Of a stretch of 64,000 nt of DNA, positions 34,166 through 44,290 are shown piece after piece. Every line of letters begins with the position of its first letter. Position 1 is the first letter of the stretch. The notes below the pieces were generated by a model. It searched no databases. It saw nothing but the letters and a program-made list of their open reading frames with translations, and was not told the DNA's origin. Position numbers and translations under genes: made by a program. The stretch lies in NCBI GenBank assembly GCA_027922465.2, contig BQMF02000016.1, positions 806,001 to 870,000 on the forward strand. Direction: 5' to 3'. Source of the stretch: Turritopsis dohrnii. Taxonomy: Eukaryota > Cnidaria > Hydrozoa > Anthoathecata > Oceaniidae.

Positions 34166-35855
34166 ATTCATTTTACAAATACGGTGAAGCATTTGGTGAT
34201 TCCTTAGCCAGTTACATGTTTCCGATGAAGTTAACGGCGGATATGCCGATCTTTGAAGGGAAAGAACGTCATATATTTGTACGTATTTGCTTTGCTTAAG
34301 GTGGTTATCATTTATCACTTTGCGCTGAAAAAACGCTGAAATTTTTGAAAAAAAGTAACTTCTTCTAGCTTTCCATCGTAAATATCGGGAATAGAAAAGT
34401 TCCCTTATGTGCAAAATAGTTGCTTATGTCAGTTAAATATTTCTATAAATATTTACTTTTATTTAGATTTATGCAGATGGCTATCTAAGTTTTGGTAAAA
34501 GAGCTGAGAGCTACGACTTGACGTTTTTCTTTATGTACAAAATATTTGCACCTGCCCTACAGAGTGAATATTGGGATAGAAAATTCTATCATTACGAAGG
34601 ATTTAACGACGAATATTTGAGACAGAAAATAGTCAATGACTTAAAGAAAAATTTCACAGACATTAATTTCAAACCTACACATTATGTTCGTATCACTTAC
34701 GCCAAACAAGTTTCGTTCTATTATGATGAACCTAGGACATTCCAAATTATCCTGGCATCCGATGGAAGGGAGACATACGCTGTGGTTAATTATTTAGAAT
34801 TACCAGGCAGTCCTTTGACTGTTCTGAGTAACCCAGATTGTTATGAATATATATCACATGAATCCAACGCCGAAGCATTACTAACTGGAAGCAATACAAG
34901 AACCGCTGGCCAATATATTTTTAAATTGAGTGGTCGCTGTGGCAACGGTAAGCAAAATTTTTCACAAACGGAGATATTGAAAAATATGAAAGCTTACTTA
35001 AAGATAGAATTTGACAGAATAGGAAAATCAGTTACTCCACATTAAATTATATTAATCCTTTTTAACTACTGTAAGTTAGAGAGATTGGTGATGAGAATGA
35101 CGACCATAACTACTTCTTATTATCTTCGTGACGCTTCCTAAACATTAATAGATTTTATGGATTGAAGTTATTGTTTCTTAGAGGACGTGCTATGAGAGAT
35201 TTCATTGAATATACACTGTATCTCGATGAAGCCTTCTTTGATATAGATTGCTTATATTTGAAGCCTTGGTTAGTTTGAAATTTATATTTATTTACCGTTT
35301 AAAACTTTATTTTCACAAATTTAGAAAAAGAAAATCCATATACCATGAGTACTACATCATCTCCAACTACACACAAGAACATCTCAATAACAAAAGCTAA
35401 TCTTTTAGGTGAGTTCTTCATTTTAATTTCTGCTCCATCAGAATGTAGAGGCAATGTGGAGGCCAAATAATCACTAGTCTACATCAACCGTCCCAATCAA
35501 ATCTTTAACTTCCTTTAGTGTTTGAATGTACTAGAGCCTGTTAAATTTATGATAGTGTTTTCTACTACTGCTTTCAGTTTTGGAAACTACCCAGGCAACT
35601 GAAATTGATACAGATAAAGAAGGTAAGGGAGATTTATACCACGCCGTAAGAAAGAGATTGTGGTATACAGCATCATTTAAAATTATCAACGGCATTGTTG
35701 TTTTAGAATGGTACTCTACTGGAGTGGTAGCAGGAATAATTGTGTCAGGATTAACCCTACTGGTTTCAATAGTGATCTTTACAATTGTAAGGATAAGAAG
35801 GAAAAATATGGAGGGACGCACAAACGTTAAAGACAAGACGCAAGTGGCCTCGTAA
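34166..35855 (+). CDS. NIDO-domain surface protein C (single unit, stalk, transmembrane tail), 5' incomplete
   Basis: Exons 34166-34278 (113 bp, the same size as the first short exon of gene B), 34467-34947 (NIDO), 35325-35408, 35578-35622 and 35707-35855 (TAA). They encode about 289 residues after a missing signal exon. The NIDO core reads TFQIILASDGRETYAVVNY and closes with a GQYIFKLSGRC-type end. Two small exons (84 and 45 bp, both phase 1 on each side) encode a Ser/Thr-rich stalk (STTSSPTTHKN; LETTQATEID). The last exon gives a membrane helix (GVVAGIIVSGLTLLVSIVIF) and a short basic tail ending TQVAS. It is probably a type I surface protein. The stalk exons could be skipped without a frame change. 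Confidence 0.82.
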
Positions 35856-37670
35856 AGTCGAAACCAATATTTAAAGTTAATTTCAACACTCCTAACTTAA
35901 TCTCTGACTGACAATTTTTAATTTAAAGTGTTTTCTGTAATGATTAAATTGTTAAAACATTTGTTCCAGCATTGCATAATTATTCAGAGGCGTATTCAGG
36001 GTCAGTCAAAAAAAGTGAAGGACTCCAACATTACAATAGTTCTTTTCAGTCTTAAGAGGCGATTAGGTTACCTGCACGCTTTCCTTTTCTAATTTAAATG
36101 ACAAAACTCTCCTTCACAAATTTTGACTGACCTCTGGCTACACCTCTGATTATATCTTTATTTGAATAGATACTAAGGAAAGTAACGTTGGGCAAGTAAT
36201 TTGGAGAGCTGGCAAGATCCTTTTCCAAGCCATTAATTCTGAGCCACCCAACCACTAATAACCATTGCTTGATAAAGGGAAAAGTAAATAAAGTGGTTTT
36301 GGAATTGGAAAATCAATATATAAAGATTCCAAAATGGGTGCTTGTAATCGCGCATTCGTTCGAAAACAAGGACTGCGAGAAAGCTGTATTTTTCATTCGA
36401 CAACTTCAAATGAGCGAGTTAAATTCGTACAGTGTAAGTGAATGCCTATGCATCTTAGACCGAAAGAATATCTACTATATTAGATTACATAGTTTCTTAG
36501 AAATCTAGTGCTATCCTTACATTGCACTTTTCAGTTATAATTACAATTTAAAAGTTTAATTTTGTTAACGTGAGGTACGGTGGCCCCTATGTACCAACAT
36601 GAAGTAATACACTTTTTTAATAAAACTTGCAATTTCCCGGTTTTTCTAAAAACTCGCAATTTCAAATTTTGCAATTTTGCAAGTTTTAGGAAAAACCTTG
36701 TTCAAAATTGCGAGTTTTCCACAAAACGTTGCGATATTTCTTGAGAAGTTCATTTTTTTCTGTTTTTAAAAAAACGTGTTATAGTCTGTTCACCACATTC
36801 ATGGTCAAATCGTTAGTTTCAGTCTGATAAGCTTTCTCATTAGCACATAAATTAAAATATGTAAAACATAAAAAACACGACCATAGTACGTTTTAAAATA
36901 GGGGTTGAACGTATGATTCTATAGAAGAGTTGAACAAAGATTATTTTTTCCATCATTACTACATTGTGTCCTTTAAAAAACCTTCATTTGAAACAAGTGT
37001 TACATTGAATGTATTACTCACATTTCAACAAAAGCCTATTGTTCTTACAATTTCATCAAAACAACTTATAGCACGATGTTTTAGTATTCATAAATTATCT
37101 ACGATGTGTGTATCCAACCTCCTGAAAATTCTAAAAGTAAGACATAAGAGCTAGCTTTATTTATGATAGCCCGAAGCATTCAGCCGTGTTTGTACATGAT
37201 GTGGTTGTAAAACAGCAAACTTAGCATGAAGTAACTATTGAACAGCCCCTTATCATCAACCTTATAAGGGGAAAAGGGAAAGTATGCTTTTCGACTTCTC
37301 TAGAGGTATGTTGAGTATTCCGGCAGATTCTAGAAGTTTAATCTTTTTTTGTAATAATAATCAAATAAGCAGCATTTGGCGAAATTGTAGATCAAAATCT
37401 GATACTGAACTCTGATTTTAACTGCGAGTACAAAAAGACGCATCAGAAATTTTGCGTTCTAAAAAATTAATGTCTCTTTTGACACAATATGCAGTTAAGC
37501 TAATTTACGCCAGTTTAAATCACTCGAAATAAGAGCTGAATAAATCCTGAAAACGAAAGTAACACCTTAACTTTCAAAACTACTTTCAACTTCTTCATCC
37601 TAGCATCAACACAAGGAATTTTACTTGACCTTTCAAGAAAAAGAATAAAAAAACTACATGTTTATACAAC
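35856..37670. other. Intergenic DNA with one unassigned short ORF
   Basis: An ORF at 36269-36508 (79 codons, with IPKWVLVIAHSFENK) has balanced composition but no recognisable domain or splice context. A small foldback at about 36620-36700 pairs GGTTTTTCTAAAAACTCGCA with a later inverted version. Nothing else stands out. Confidence 0.4.
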
Positions 37671-37700
37671 GTTTCGGATGCTTCAAGCATCCATTTTCAA
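37671..37700 (-). other. Hammerhead-like hairpin motif of a Penelope-like element
   Basis: On the minus strand: TTGAAAATGGATGC, loop, then GCATCCGAAAC. A helix closed by GGATGC/GCATCC and followed by GAAAC recalls the core of minimal hammerhead ribozymes known from Penelope-like elements. The usual CUGAUGA is not intact here, so activity is doubtful. Confidence 0.45.
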
Positions 37701-37766
37701 GTAATCAAAAATCTTTACAAGAATGGGTTTTTTTATAAAATATGGCTAATTGGCTAATATAAAAAT

Positions 37767-39426
37767 TCACACTGCGTCGAATAAATACAATGGGGCTGAT
37801 TTGATGGCTCTATTCAAAGGGGGACTATCTTTCATTATGAATAAGCTCTCTTTGATCTCGAGTTGATATCTATTATCCCCAGATGCCAAAATGTCAAAGT
37901 CTATAAAAGAAGCATAATGACGGCATTCTTTGAGGTGGTCACTAATGGCAGAAGGTTTGGGTTTAATTGACTCACCTGTAAGTGCTGAAATTCCCGTGTG
38001 TTCACTTATGCGAACATGGAGATGTCTGATGGTCTGGCCATAACAGGAGGCGTTGCAGCCCCCACACTTGTAACGATATACAACTCCAGAACGCAAGGAG
38101 TCGGGAATTCGGTTTTTGAATCTAAACAGACTAGATGTACGTGTTTTTATTTTAAATACGACGAAGATGTCACAACAGCTAAGTGATGTACGGATAGATT
38201 TTTGTAACTTAGTCCTAGCTTGTAAAAAGACTGGGCCCAAGAATGGTAAAATAATCATAAGTTTCCTTTTAGGAACAGTACATACAGTCGGTTTGTGTAC
38301 GCAATCCAAACATTTTCGTAAACAACTTTCTATAAACGATGAAGGGTAATTGTTTTTTCTAAAGATGCCCTTTAACTTTTGCAATTCAGAGTGAAACTTA
38401 TGACAATTAGAACATATTTTATAACATCTGTGTGCAAGAGTGTAAACAATAGTAAAATTTATAACTTTCAGGTATAAAACTGTCAAAGTGGGTGTACACA
38501 CCACTAAATGTGGGTTTCTGATAGACTGAAGTTGTGAACTTGCCGTTTTCTCGAAGAACATGAACATCAAGAAAAGATAATGAGTTGTTCCTCTCCACCC
38601 CACTTGTAAATTTGATACTAGGATGACATGAGTTCATAAAATCCTGGAAAAGCACTAATTGTTCTTGAGATGAAAATAGAACAAAGATATCATCAACATA
38701 GCGCCTATAGAATAAAGGTTTACAATTCTCAGGGCATAATGGTAGCCAGGTATTCTCAAGATGAAAAAGAAAAGAATCGACCAATGTTGGTCCTAATGGT
38801 GAACCCATGGCTACACTGTCTATTTGTTGATACAACACTTCATTAAAAAAAAAATATGATTCGTGGGTGGCAGTTCCAAGAAGAGTCTTGAAAAGTGAAG
38901 TGACATCTAAACTTGCCATAAATAACTTGTGATCTTCATCGCAGATTTCATTTGCAAATTGAAAAGAATCTGTCACTGTATGCTTTTTGGATGTAAGAGT
39001 AGCAAGTTTAGGTACCAAAACTTTTGCAAGATTATACACAGGAGTACCTGTGGCAGAAAGTATAGGTCTATAAGGTGGACATGCACCTATACATGCCTTG
39101 TGAACCTTGCATAAACCGTATAATATACCCGGATGAGTAAATCGGTTATAATGATCTTTACTGAGTTTACCACTTTTCATCAATTCCTGGTAGATGTTTG
39201 TCAGTTTCTTCTCTTGATTGATACTAAAATTTAAAAGTTTGTCGTTAGTAATATTCAGTCTCTTAAATTTACTTTGTTCACTCAAGATTTCTTCCATTTT
39301 AGTAATATACACGTCTTTATCTAGTATAACAACTGAGTTACCTTTATCAGACTTTGGTATAACCAGACTAGAATTTTTAGGCTTTTTTTTAGAAACAATT
39401 AAGGATTTTGACATAAACAAATCCAA
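37767..39426 (-). pseudogene. Penelope-like element: reverse transcriptase plus GIY-YIG nuclease, frameshifted
   Basis: The upstream frame (39426-38419) carries a Penelope-type reverse transcriptase: SSLVIPKSDKGNSVVILDKD, YRPILSATGTPVYNLAKVL, LFMASLDVTSLF, SVAMGSPLGPTLVDSF and the catalytic YRRYVDDIFVLF. About 60 residues seem deleted after LDVTSLF. A frameshift near 38460 moves the frame to the second ORF (down to 37767), which ends in a GIY-YIG nuclease: VVYRYKCGGCNASCYGQT, then HLHVRISEHTG. RT plus C-terminal GIY-YIG is diagnostic of Penelope/Neptune-type elements. With one frameshift and one deletion this copy is not autonomous. Confidence 0.92.
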
Positions 39427-39521
39427 TTAATTATAACTTTCCGCTGCAATTGGAAAAGTACATTGTGCGCTGATGTCATTAATTAATATATGTATACAGC
39501 ACATTGGTTTCAGTTACCTGA

Positions 39522-39547
39522 CTGAAGATGGACTTTCTGTCCGAAAC
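39522..39547 (+). other. Second hammerhead-like motif
   Basis: CTGAAGATGGAC, a short loop, then GTCCGAAAC: a GGAC/GTCC helix between a CUGA-A-GA box and GAAAC. It differs from the hammerhead core by one base (CUGAAGA for CUGAUGA). It is on the plus strand, opposite to the Penelope ORFs, so it probably belongs to another insertion. Confidence 0.4.
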
Positions 39548-39820
39548 CGGCGCTCTGTTGGGCAAACTGCTTCTCCCCAATGTACTACACTTTCCTAGTT
39601 GCATCAAAGTTAACGAGTTGGTTGGAACTTGAATCACCTCTGAGTATCTATCCAATGAGATTCCACTGATTCGTAGGCGTTCAGGTTCAATTGAGCGGTT
39701 CCCCCTCCCCCCTCGTCTGCTACGAACTAGTGTGATCACAATGGGTCGGTTCCACTCGATCCGATAACTTGCGCTGCAATTGGAAAGGTAGATTGTGCGC
39801 TGATGTCATTAATTAATATA

Positions 39821-40036
39821 CAGTATTAATATCGACCATTAAAAATTTAATCATATTTTTCCAGGACATTTTCCTTATCTTTTCAAAAACCACTTTTTCA
39901 TTTTTCACAAACAAATACTAGCCGAAAGAACTTGAAAATGGCTTTCCATCGATGTAAAAATTATTTTGAAATTCGGTATATTCATTTAAAAAAAACAGCT
40001 TTAAAATTTCCCTTTCCAACATTATAAAACACACTG
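39821..40036. mobile_element. Deleted copy of the CAGTGTGT foldback MITE
   Basis: It starts CAG, closely matches one arm of the 9057-9681 element, and ends ACACACTG. It is flanked by TA on both sides (39819-39820 and 40037-40038). The neighbouring repeat copy at 39480-39510 lacks it, which confirms insertion as a unit. Confidence 0.75.
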
Positions 40037-40084
40037 TATACAGCACATTGGTTTCAAATCCAATTATCTTCTTAATGGTTAATT

Positions 40085-40612
40085 ACGTAACGGGAGTTTA
40101 AGTAAGTAAGTAACGGGCTTCCATCCGTAATGGTTGGTTCTTCCGCCCGCCGACTTGCAATACACCTTTCCCGAATTTCTGTTTAAATGTCGAGTTAATG
40201 CTTAGTTATCAAGTTTCGCCTCGTTTCTATGTTTTTTATTGTTTTTCTAATTGCATAATGTTTTCAGCAAGTAGTAGTCACTCATTCTTTCAGTTCCCCA
40301 GTGGAATAATTAGAAGTAATTAAGAGTTTGAAAAAGAGGCGAAACTTAGTGGATAGGCTATAACACGGTGTTTAAACGGAAATTCGGGAAAGGTCTATTA
40401 TTAGTTGACTTACCGCCAGAGATACGTATAGCATTGCTCCAACTTGCCCGAAGGCTAGCGTGCAGTCAGTCGATGGCTCCTAATGGGCTGACACGCTGCT
40501 TTTAAAGCGCATCGGAGTGGTGTATTGAGATACGACATGACTGGACTCGAACACGGGTCGCAGCAATTGCACTCGAAGGTACTAACCACTACAGCATCGC
40601 TGCACATCGTGC
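40085..40612 (-). mobile_element. Second copy of the (TTAC)n SINE, interrupted
   Basis: The minus-strand head has the same A and B boxes as the 32811 copy, with GCAGCGATGCTGTAGTGG near 40604. The body matches across TACCGCCAGAGATACG and CCGCCCGCCGACTTGCAA. The tail is rearranged: GTAAGTAAGTAAC is preceded by an extra AACGGGAGTTT. A 231-bp MITE is nested in it. Confidence 0.8.
40164..40394. mobile_element. 231-bp MITE with ACCTTTCCCGAATTTC termini, nested in a SINE
   Basis: Inverted ends ACCTTTCCCGAATTTC, continuing to GTTTAAA with one mismatch, interrupt the SINE between CGACTTGCAA and TTAGTTGACT. The other SINE copy is continuous there. The exact target duplication is unclear. Confidence 0.7.
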
Positions 40613-41857
40613 AATAGCAACTACAGTGTGTATCAAAATGTCTTATTCACCAACTTTCAAGGCGTATATTTCATTACATGTCCGATAAAATATTGTGAAT
40701 TAACAAGTCAAGTGGGTGTAAAACACAAGAGTCATTAAAAACAAAATGTTAAGCTCAATATCTCCCCCGATTACCTCAGGGAAAATGCTTCATTAAGTTT
40801 TTATATCATTCTTAAATAACAAATAACCTGATAAAATGTGATTCTTAGGACATTCAAAATAACAACCGCTAAACTGTTATATTCCTTTTTAGAAGTGAAA
40901 AGACTTCAAGGTATAAAGATATTTTTACTTATTTTCTTTTATGTAAGTAACTTGTTTATAAGCAACCTAAGGATAATGTGAAGAATGTTGGTCGACAAAA
41001 GTTTTATCTATTTTATCTATTAATTGTATGTGTAGACAGGTGTAAATAAGACATTGATATATATTTATATTATCTTTCTTATCTTTATTATCTTTTCTAT
41101 GATGAAAAGTTCAAGGTCAAAGATTCTGTTACACGGAATCAATTTTTGAAGGGCAGTGTTATTGTAACTGGAATGTAAGCTGAGAAACTTCTATTTTAAC
41201 TTCTCGAAGCACTACTACTACTTCGCAGACCAACATTTTTCAACACTTCTGGAAAAGTTGACATTCAAGTTTCTGAAACTTTCATTACCTCTTGTTGTGG
41301 TTGAAATTTCTTTTTAAGAAATTCATAAGCAGTGAAAATACATTTCTTCAATATCTATAACCTTGGATAAACGTTTTTGGTACACACTGTATGTTAGAGT
41401 ACTTTTTATATTTCTCACTCTCATTCAAACATTCAAAAGAGTCAACATATCATTTCAAATAATTTTTTCAAGAAAAGTTTCACTTTTAGCCAGCTGTTTG
41501 AACACAATTTCAAAATTTCAATAACAAAATCCATTTTCCTTTGTGTGTTACAAACCCCACCTGCTGTGTGCAGTCTACACTGAGCAGAACGTAATGTAGT
41601 TCAACAATGTTATTGTAGTCTTTTATTTTTCAGACTTCAGCTGATTTTGCAGAAATCTTTCTTCCCGCAAGGGCACTTCGTTTCTTTTATTTCACAGGAC
41701 ATCTAAGATAACTGTGTATATATGTGAATAAGATACCAATAATGATAATATTTTACACAAGATGTAATTATCATTAATTAGTATTAACTAATTAATTAGT
41801 AATTGCCATTGGAATGCATCTAGAGTTTAATATTAGCTACATTTTGTCTTTGTTTCA
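40613..41857. other. Intergenic DNA with one double-hairpin repeat
   Basis: Mostly AT-rich with nothing coding. Positions 41645-41675 read TTTGCAGAAATCTTTCTTCC then CGCAAGGGCAC, one of three copies of the double-hairpin repeat (see 49680 and 50144). Confidence 0.5.
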
Positions 41858-41877
41858 GATCAATTTACTTTTCAACG

Positions 41878-43368
41878 ATGGCATTGGAAGCAACACTGAC
41901 AGCAATTGTGCCAGCTCGACCTATATTGAGAATGATGCATATCAGTTCATTTAGGAATGGATTACCAACAGATTTCTTCCAGAAATCCTTACCTCATCTC
42001 GCCATACCAAGTCTTGAACAGACTGTGGCATCTTTTATGGATATGAAGCAAGGTAAGGTAATGGGAAGACTTTGCAGAAACAGCTCATCGATTATTACAA
42101 TCAGGGCAATCTCACGCTTTACGGAGAGTATCGAAGTGTTAACTCCATGCTTCGCAGAAAGGATCCTGTTATATACCAAAGCGGTGGATGTGGAATATCA
42201 AATGCAGGGAAAGAGGAACTGCAATTGGTTCGTTCATCTAAATTGATAAAAAGCATGACACGAGCTTAAGAGATAAAACCTTCCAACCGAATGTGTTGAA
42301 TTACAACCCTGTTTTCGATAGTGTTCTTAAAGAAACCGAAGAGAATTGTCGAACTCAAGTTGCGAATGGACTAGGTATGGTACCAAATAGCATGGAAGCT
42401 CATCCAACGATGTTTGGCTCTTCACGAATACCAGATTTAAGAATTGATGGCTTCAGAAGAAGTGATACCTCAAGGAACGTTGTAATAATTCGAAATGGAC
42501 ACTTGTTCTCATTCGATGTGATATCGAGGAATGATAAACTATTAACGTTAACGAAATGTTTAGTACATTGACGAAAATCAAAAAACAGAGCGTAGTTCCT
42601 TCTACATTTCCCATCGCTACTCTTATGTTTTTGGATAGAACATCATTGGCAAAGCACCGAAACCATTTGCTAACTGATCAACATAATAATGAGTTGTTGA
42701 AGGTCATTGAAGAATCTTTAGCAGTTTTTGCACTTGACGGTCAATTTGAAAGAAAAGAAATTGAAAAGGACATTTATTTAGGTAAGAAACTTGGTGACCG
42801 TTGGTTTGACAAAGGAGCATTTTTCTCTATTGATGAAGACTCGCCATACACTGGCTTAGGTTCAAACAGCGTGGAATGCAATGCTGTAGTTGGAGCAGAT
42901 TGTTGGTACGCTGTGAAGAAACAGTATGAGGAAATCAAGTCTTTACCAGTCACTCATGAATCACCTGCATTCAAGAATCTGCAGTTTAATATCGATGACT
43001 ACACTATATCAGGAATCCGAGAAGCTGAAACGGTATTCACTAGGTTCAAAAGGGAATTTCATTACGAATCATTTGAAATACTTAATTTGACCAACACAGA
43101 ATTTAAAAAACGTTTTCTCAATCCAAGTTCTATGATTCAACTCGCTTTGCAAATATCCTTTATAAAGATGTATGGAAAGCCTCAAATAACAACAGCAGTT
43201 ACATTGTTGCCAACAATTATCAACGGCCATGTTCAATACCACAAATCACCGTTGCCAATAATGGCAAGTTTAGCGAAAACGTTTGTACAAGAAAAGAAAA
43301 TGGACCTGCCTTTACTCAAGAAATATTGTGATGCTTATTACTCGAAAATCCTGCAAATAAATATTTAA
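41878..43368 (+). pseudogene. Carnitine/choline O-acyltransferase-like pseudogene
   Basis: The 5' part encodes LPHLAIPSLEQTVASFMDM, which matches the N-terminal start of carnitine acyltransferases. The frame then breaks repeatedly (42040-42290) and the centre of the domain is missing. A piece with HPTMFGSSRIPDLRIDGF and RNVVIIRNGHLFSFDV follows (42293-42571). The last 813 bp (42556-43368) is one open frame with TLMFLDRTSLAKHRNHLL, GDRWFDKGAFFSI and IQLALQISFIKMYGK. The catalytic His segment (usual N-F-E-H) is replaced by VECNAVVGA, so the active base is absent, and the C-terminal part of the enzyme is truncated. No introns interrupt the copy, although CAG precedes the start at 41858. Intact homologues transfer acyl groups between CoA and carnitine. 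Confidence 0.8.
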
Positions 43369-44290
43369 ATATTTAAATATTTATGATTGAAGCAGTTGTC
43401 CTTGAAACTTGGATATTAATGCGAATTTTTTGACAATGAGCTTTACCAACGACAAAAAGTGGGCAGTAGTATTTATGTCAAGATAGTGAATTTGTAAAAT
43501 TGTGTACTCATATGACATACCCAAAAAGAAAATACATTTTCTATTACTTTCAAATAGGCCATTGCGACGAAATGTTATTTATATTTCACGTTTTTTCTTA
43601 ATACCAACACCCCAGGTAAAATTCCAAAATGATGTGTAAAATCCACCTTTCCCGTGTGGCGTACCCCGTGACGAAAAATTAAATCAAGGAATCGCGACTC
43701 AAAAGTGTACCCATGTTACACTGTTTTTTATAAGCAACACGTTTATAAACAGCACCAGTAAGTTTTCTCAAAAACTTAAGCAACAGTACTACCAGAATCC
43801 ATTGCCATTCGACAATTTTAACAAATAAAGAATAAAAGTAAGCACGAACAAATTCATCTTGTGTTAGTTTGATACTCAAAATAAAACAAGATATGTCATT
43901 GTTAAAATCCTGAGATTTCGATTTATTGCTAAATCATCGTCAGAGGTAACTCGACTAATCTTTCCACGTTTCTTTTTTGTCAGTGATCCTGCTTTGCTAG
44001 AAATTCTACCAGAATCTTAGATAAATTAACAACATGCAATTTTGAAATGATGAAACACTAGCATAGCCACAGCAGAAATTGTTTTGAAAAAATTGTTGCA
44101 CTGTGTTGTTATACTAGGTTGTGCGTTCTATATAGTGATTTGAATATCCTAGACTTTATACCTGTTACTTTAATTAAACGAATGAAGCAAAAAGAATGTA
44201 CAAAAAGACCTTCAAGATAGGACATATACATAATGCATACATAATGTGTATTATCGATCAATGCTTAGCAACAAATAAAGCAACAGTATT
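43369..44290. repeat. Intergenic DNA with a dispersed repeat
   Basis: About 43660-43715 (GTGACGAAAAATTAAATCAA, GGAATCGCGACTCAAAAGTG) is an inverted near-copy of 12050-12118. The sequence ATAAGCAACACGTTTATAA near 43731 resembles pieces at 16040 and 47600. No gene is seen. Confidence 0.5.

Larger units (their letters stand above)
39436..40060 (+). repeat. Direct repeat pair beside the Penelope-like element
   Basis: About 75 bp starting CGCTGCAATTGGAAAAGTAC at 39438 recurs at about 39770 with few changes and continues through ATACAGCACATTGGTTTCA (39492-39510). The second copy is interrupted by a MITE and resumes at 40037. The first copy therefore shows the empty site. The pair may be repeats linked to the element's own ends (pLTR-like) or an older duplication. 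Confidence 0.65.

Noticed and set aside
34106..34414. Minus-strand 102-codon ORF
   Set aside because: It is the antisense shadow of the first short exon and intron of NIDO gene C.
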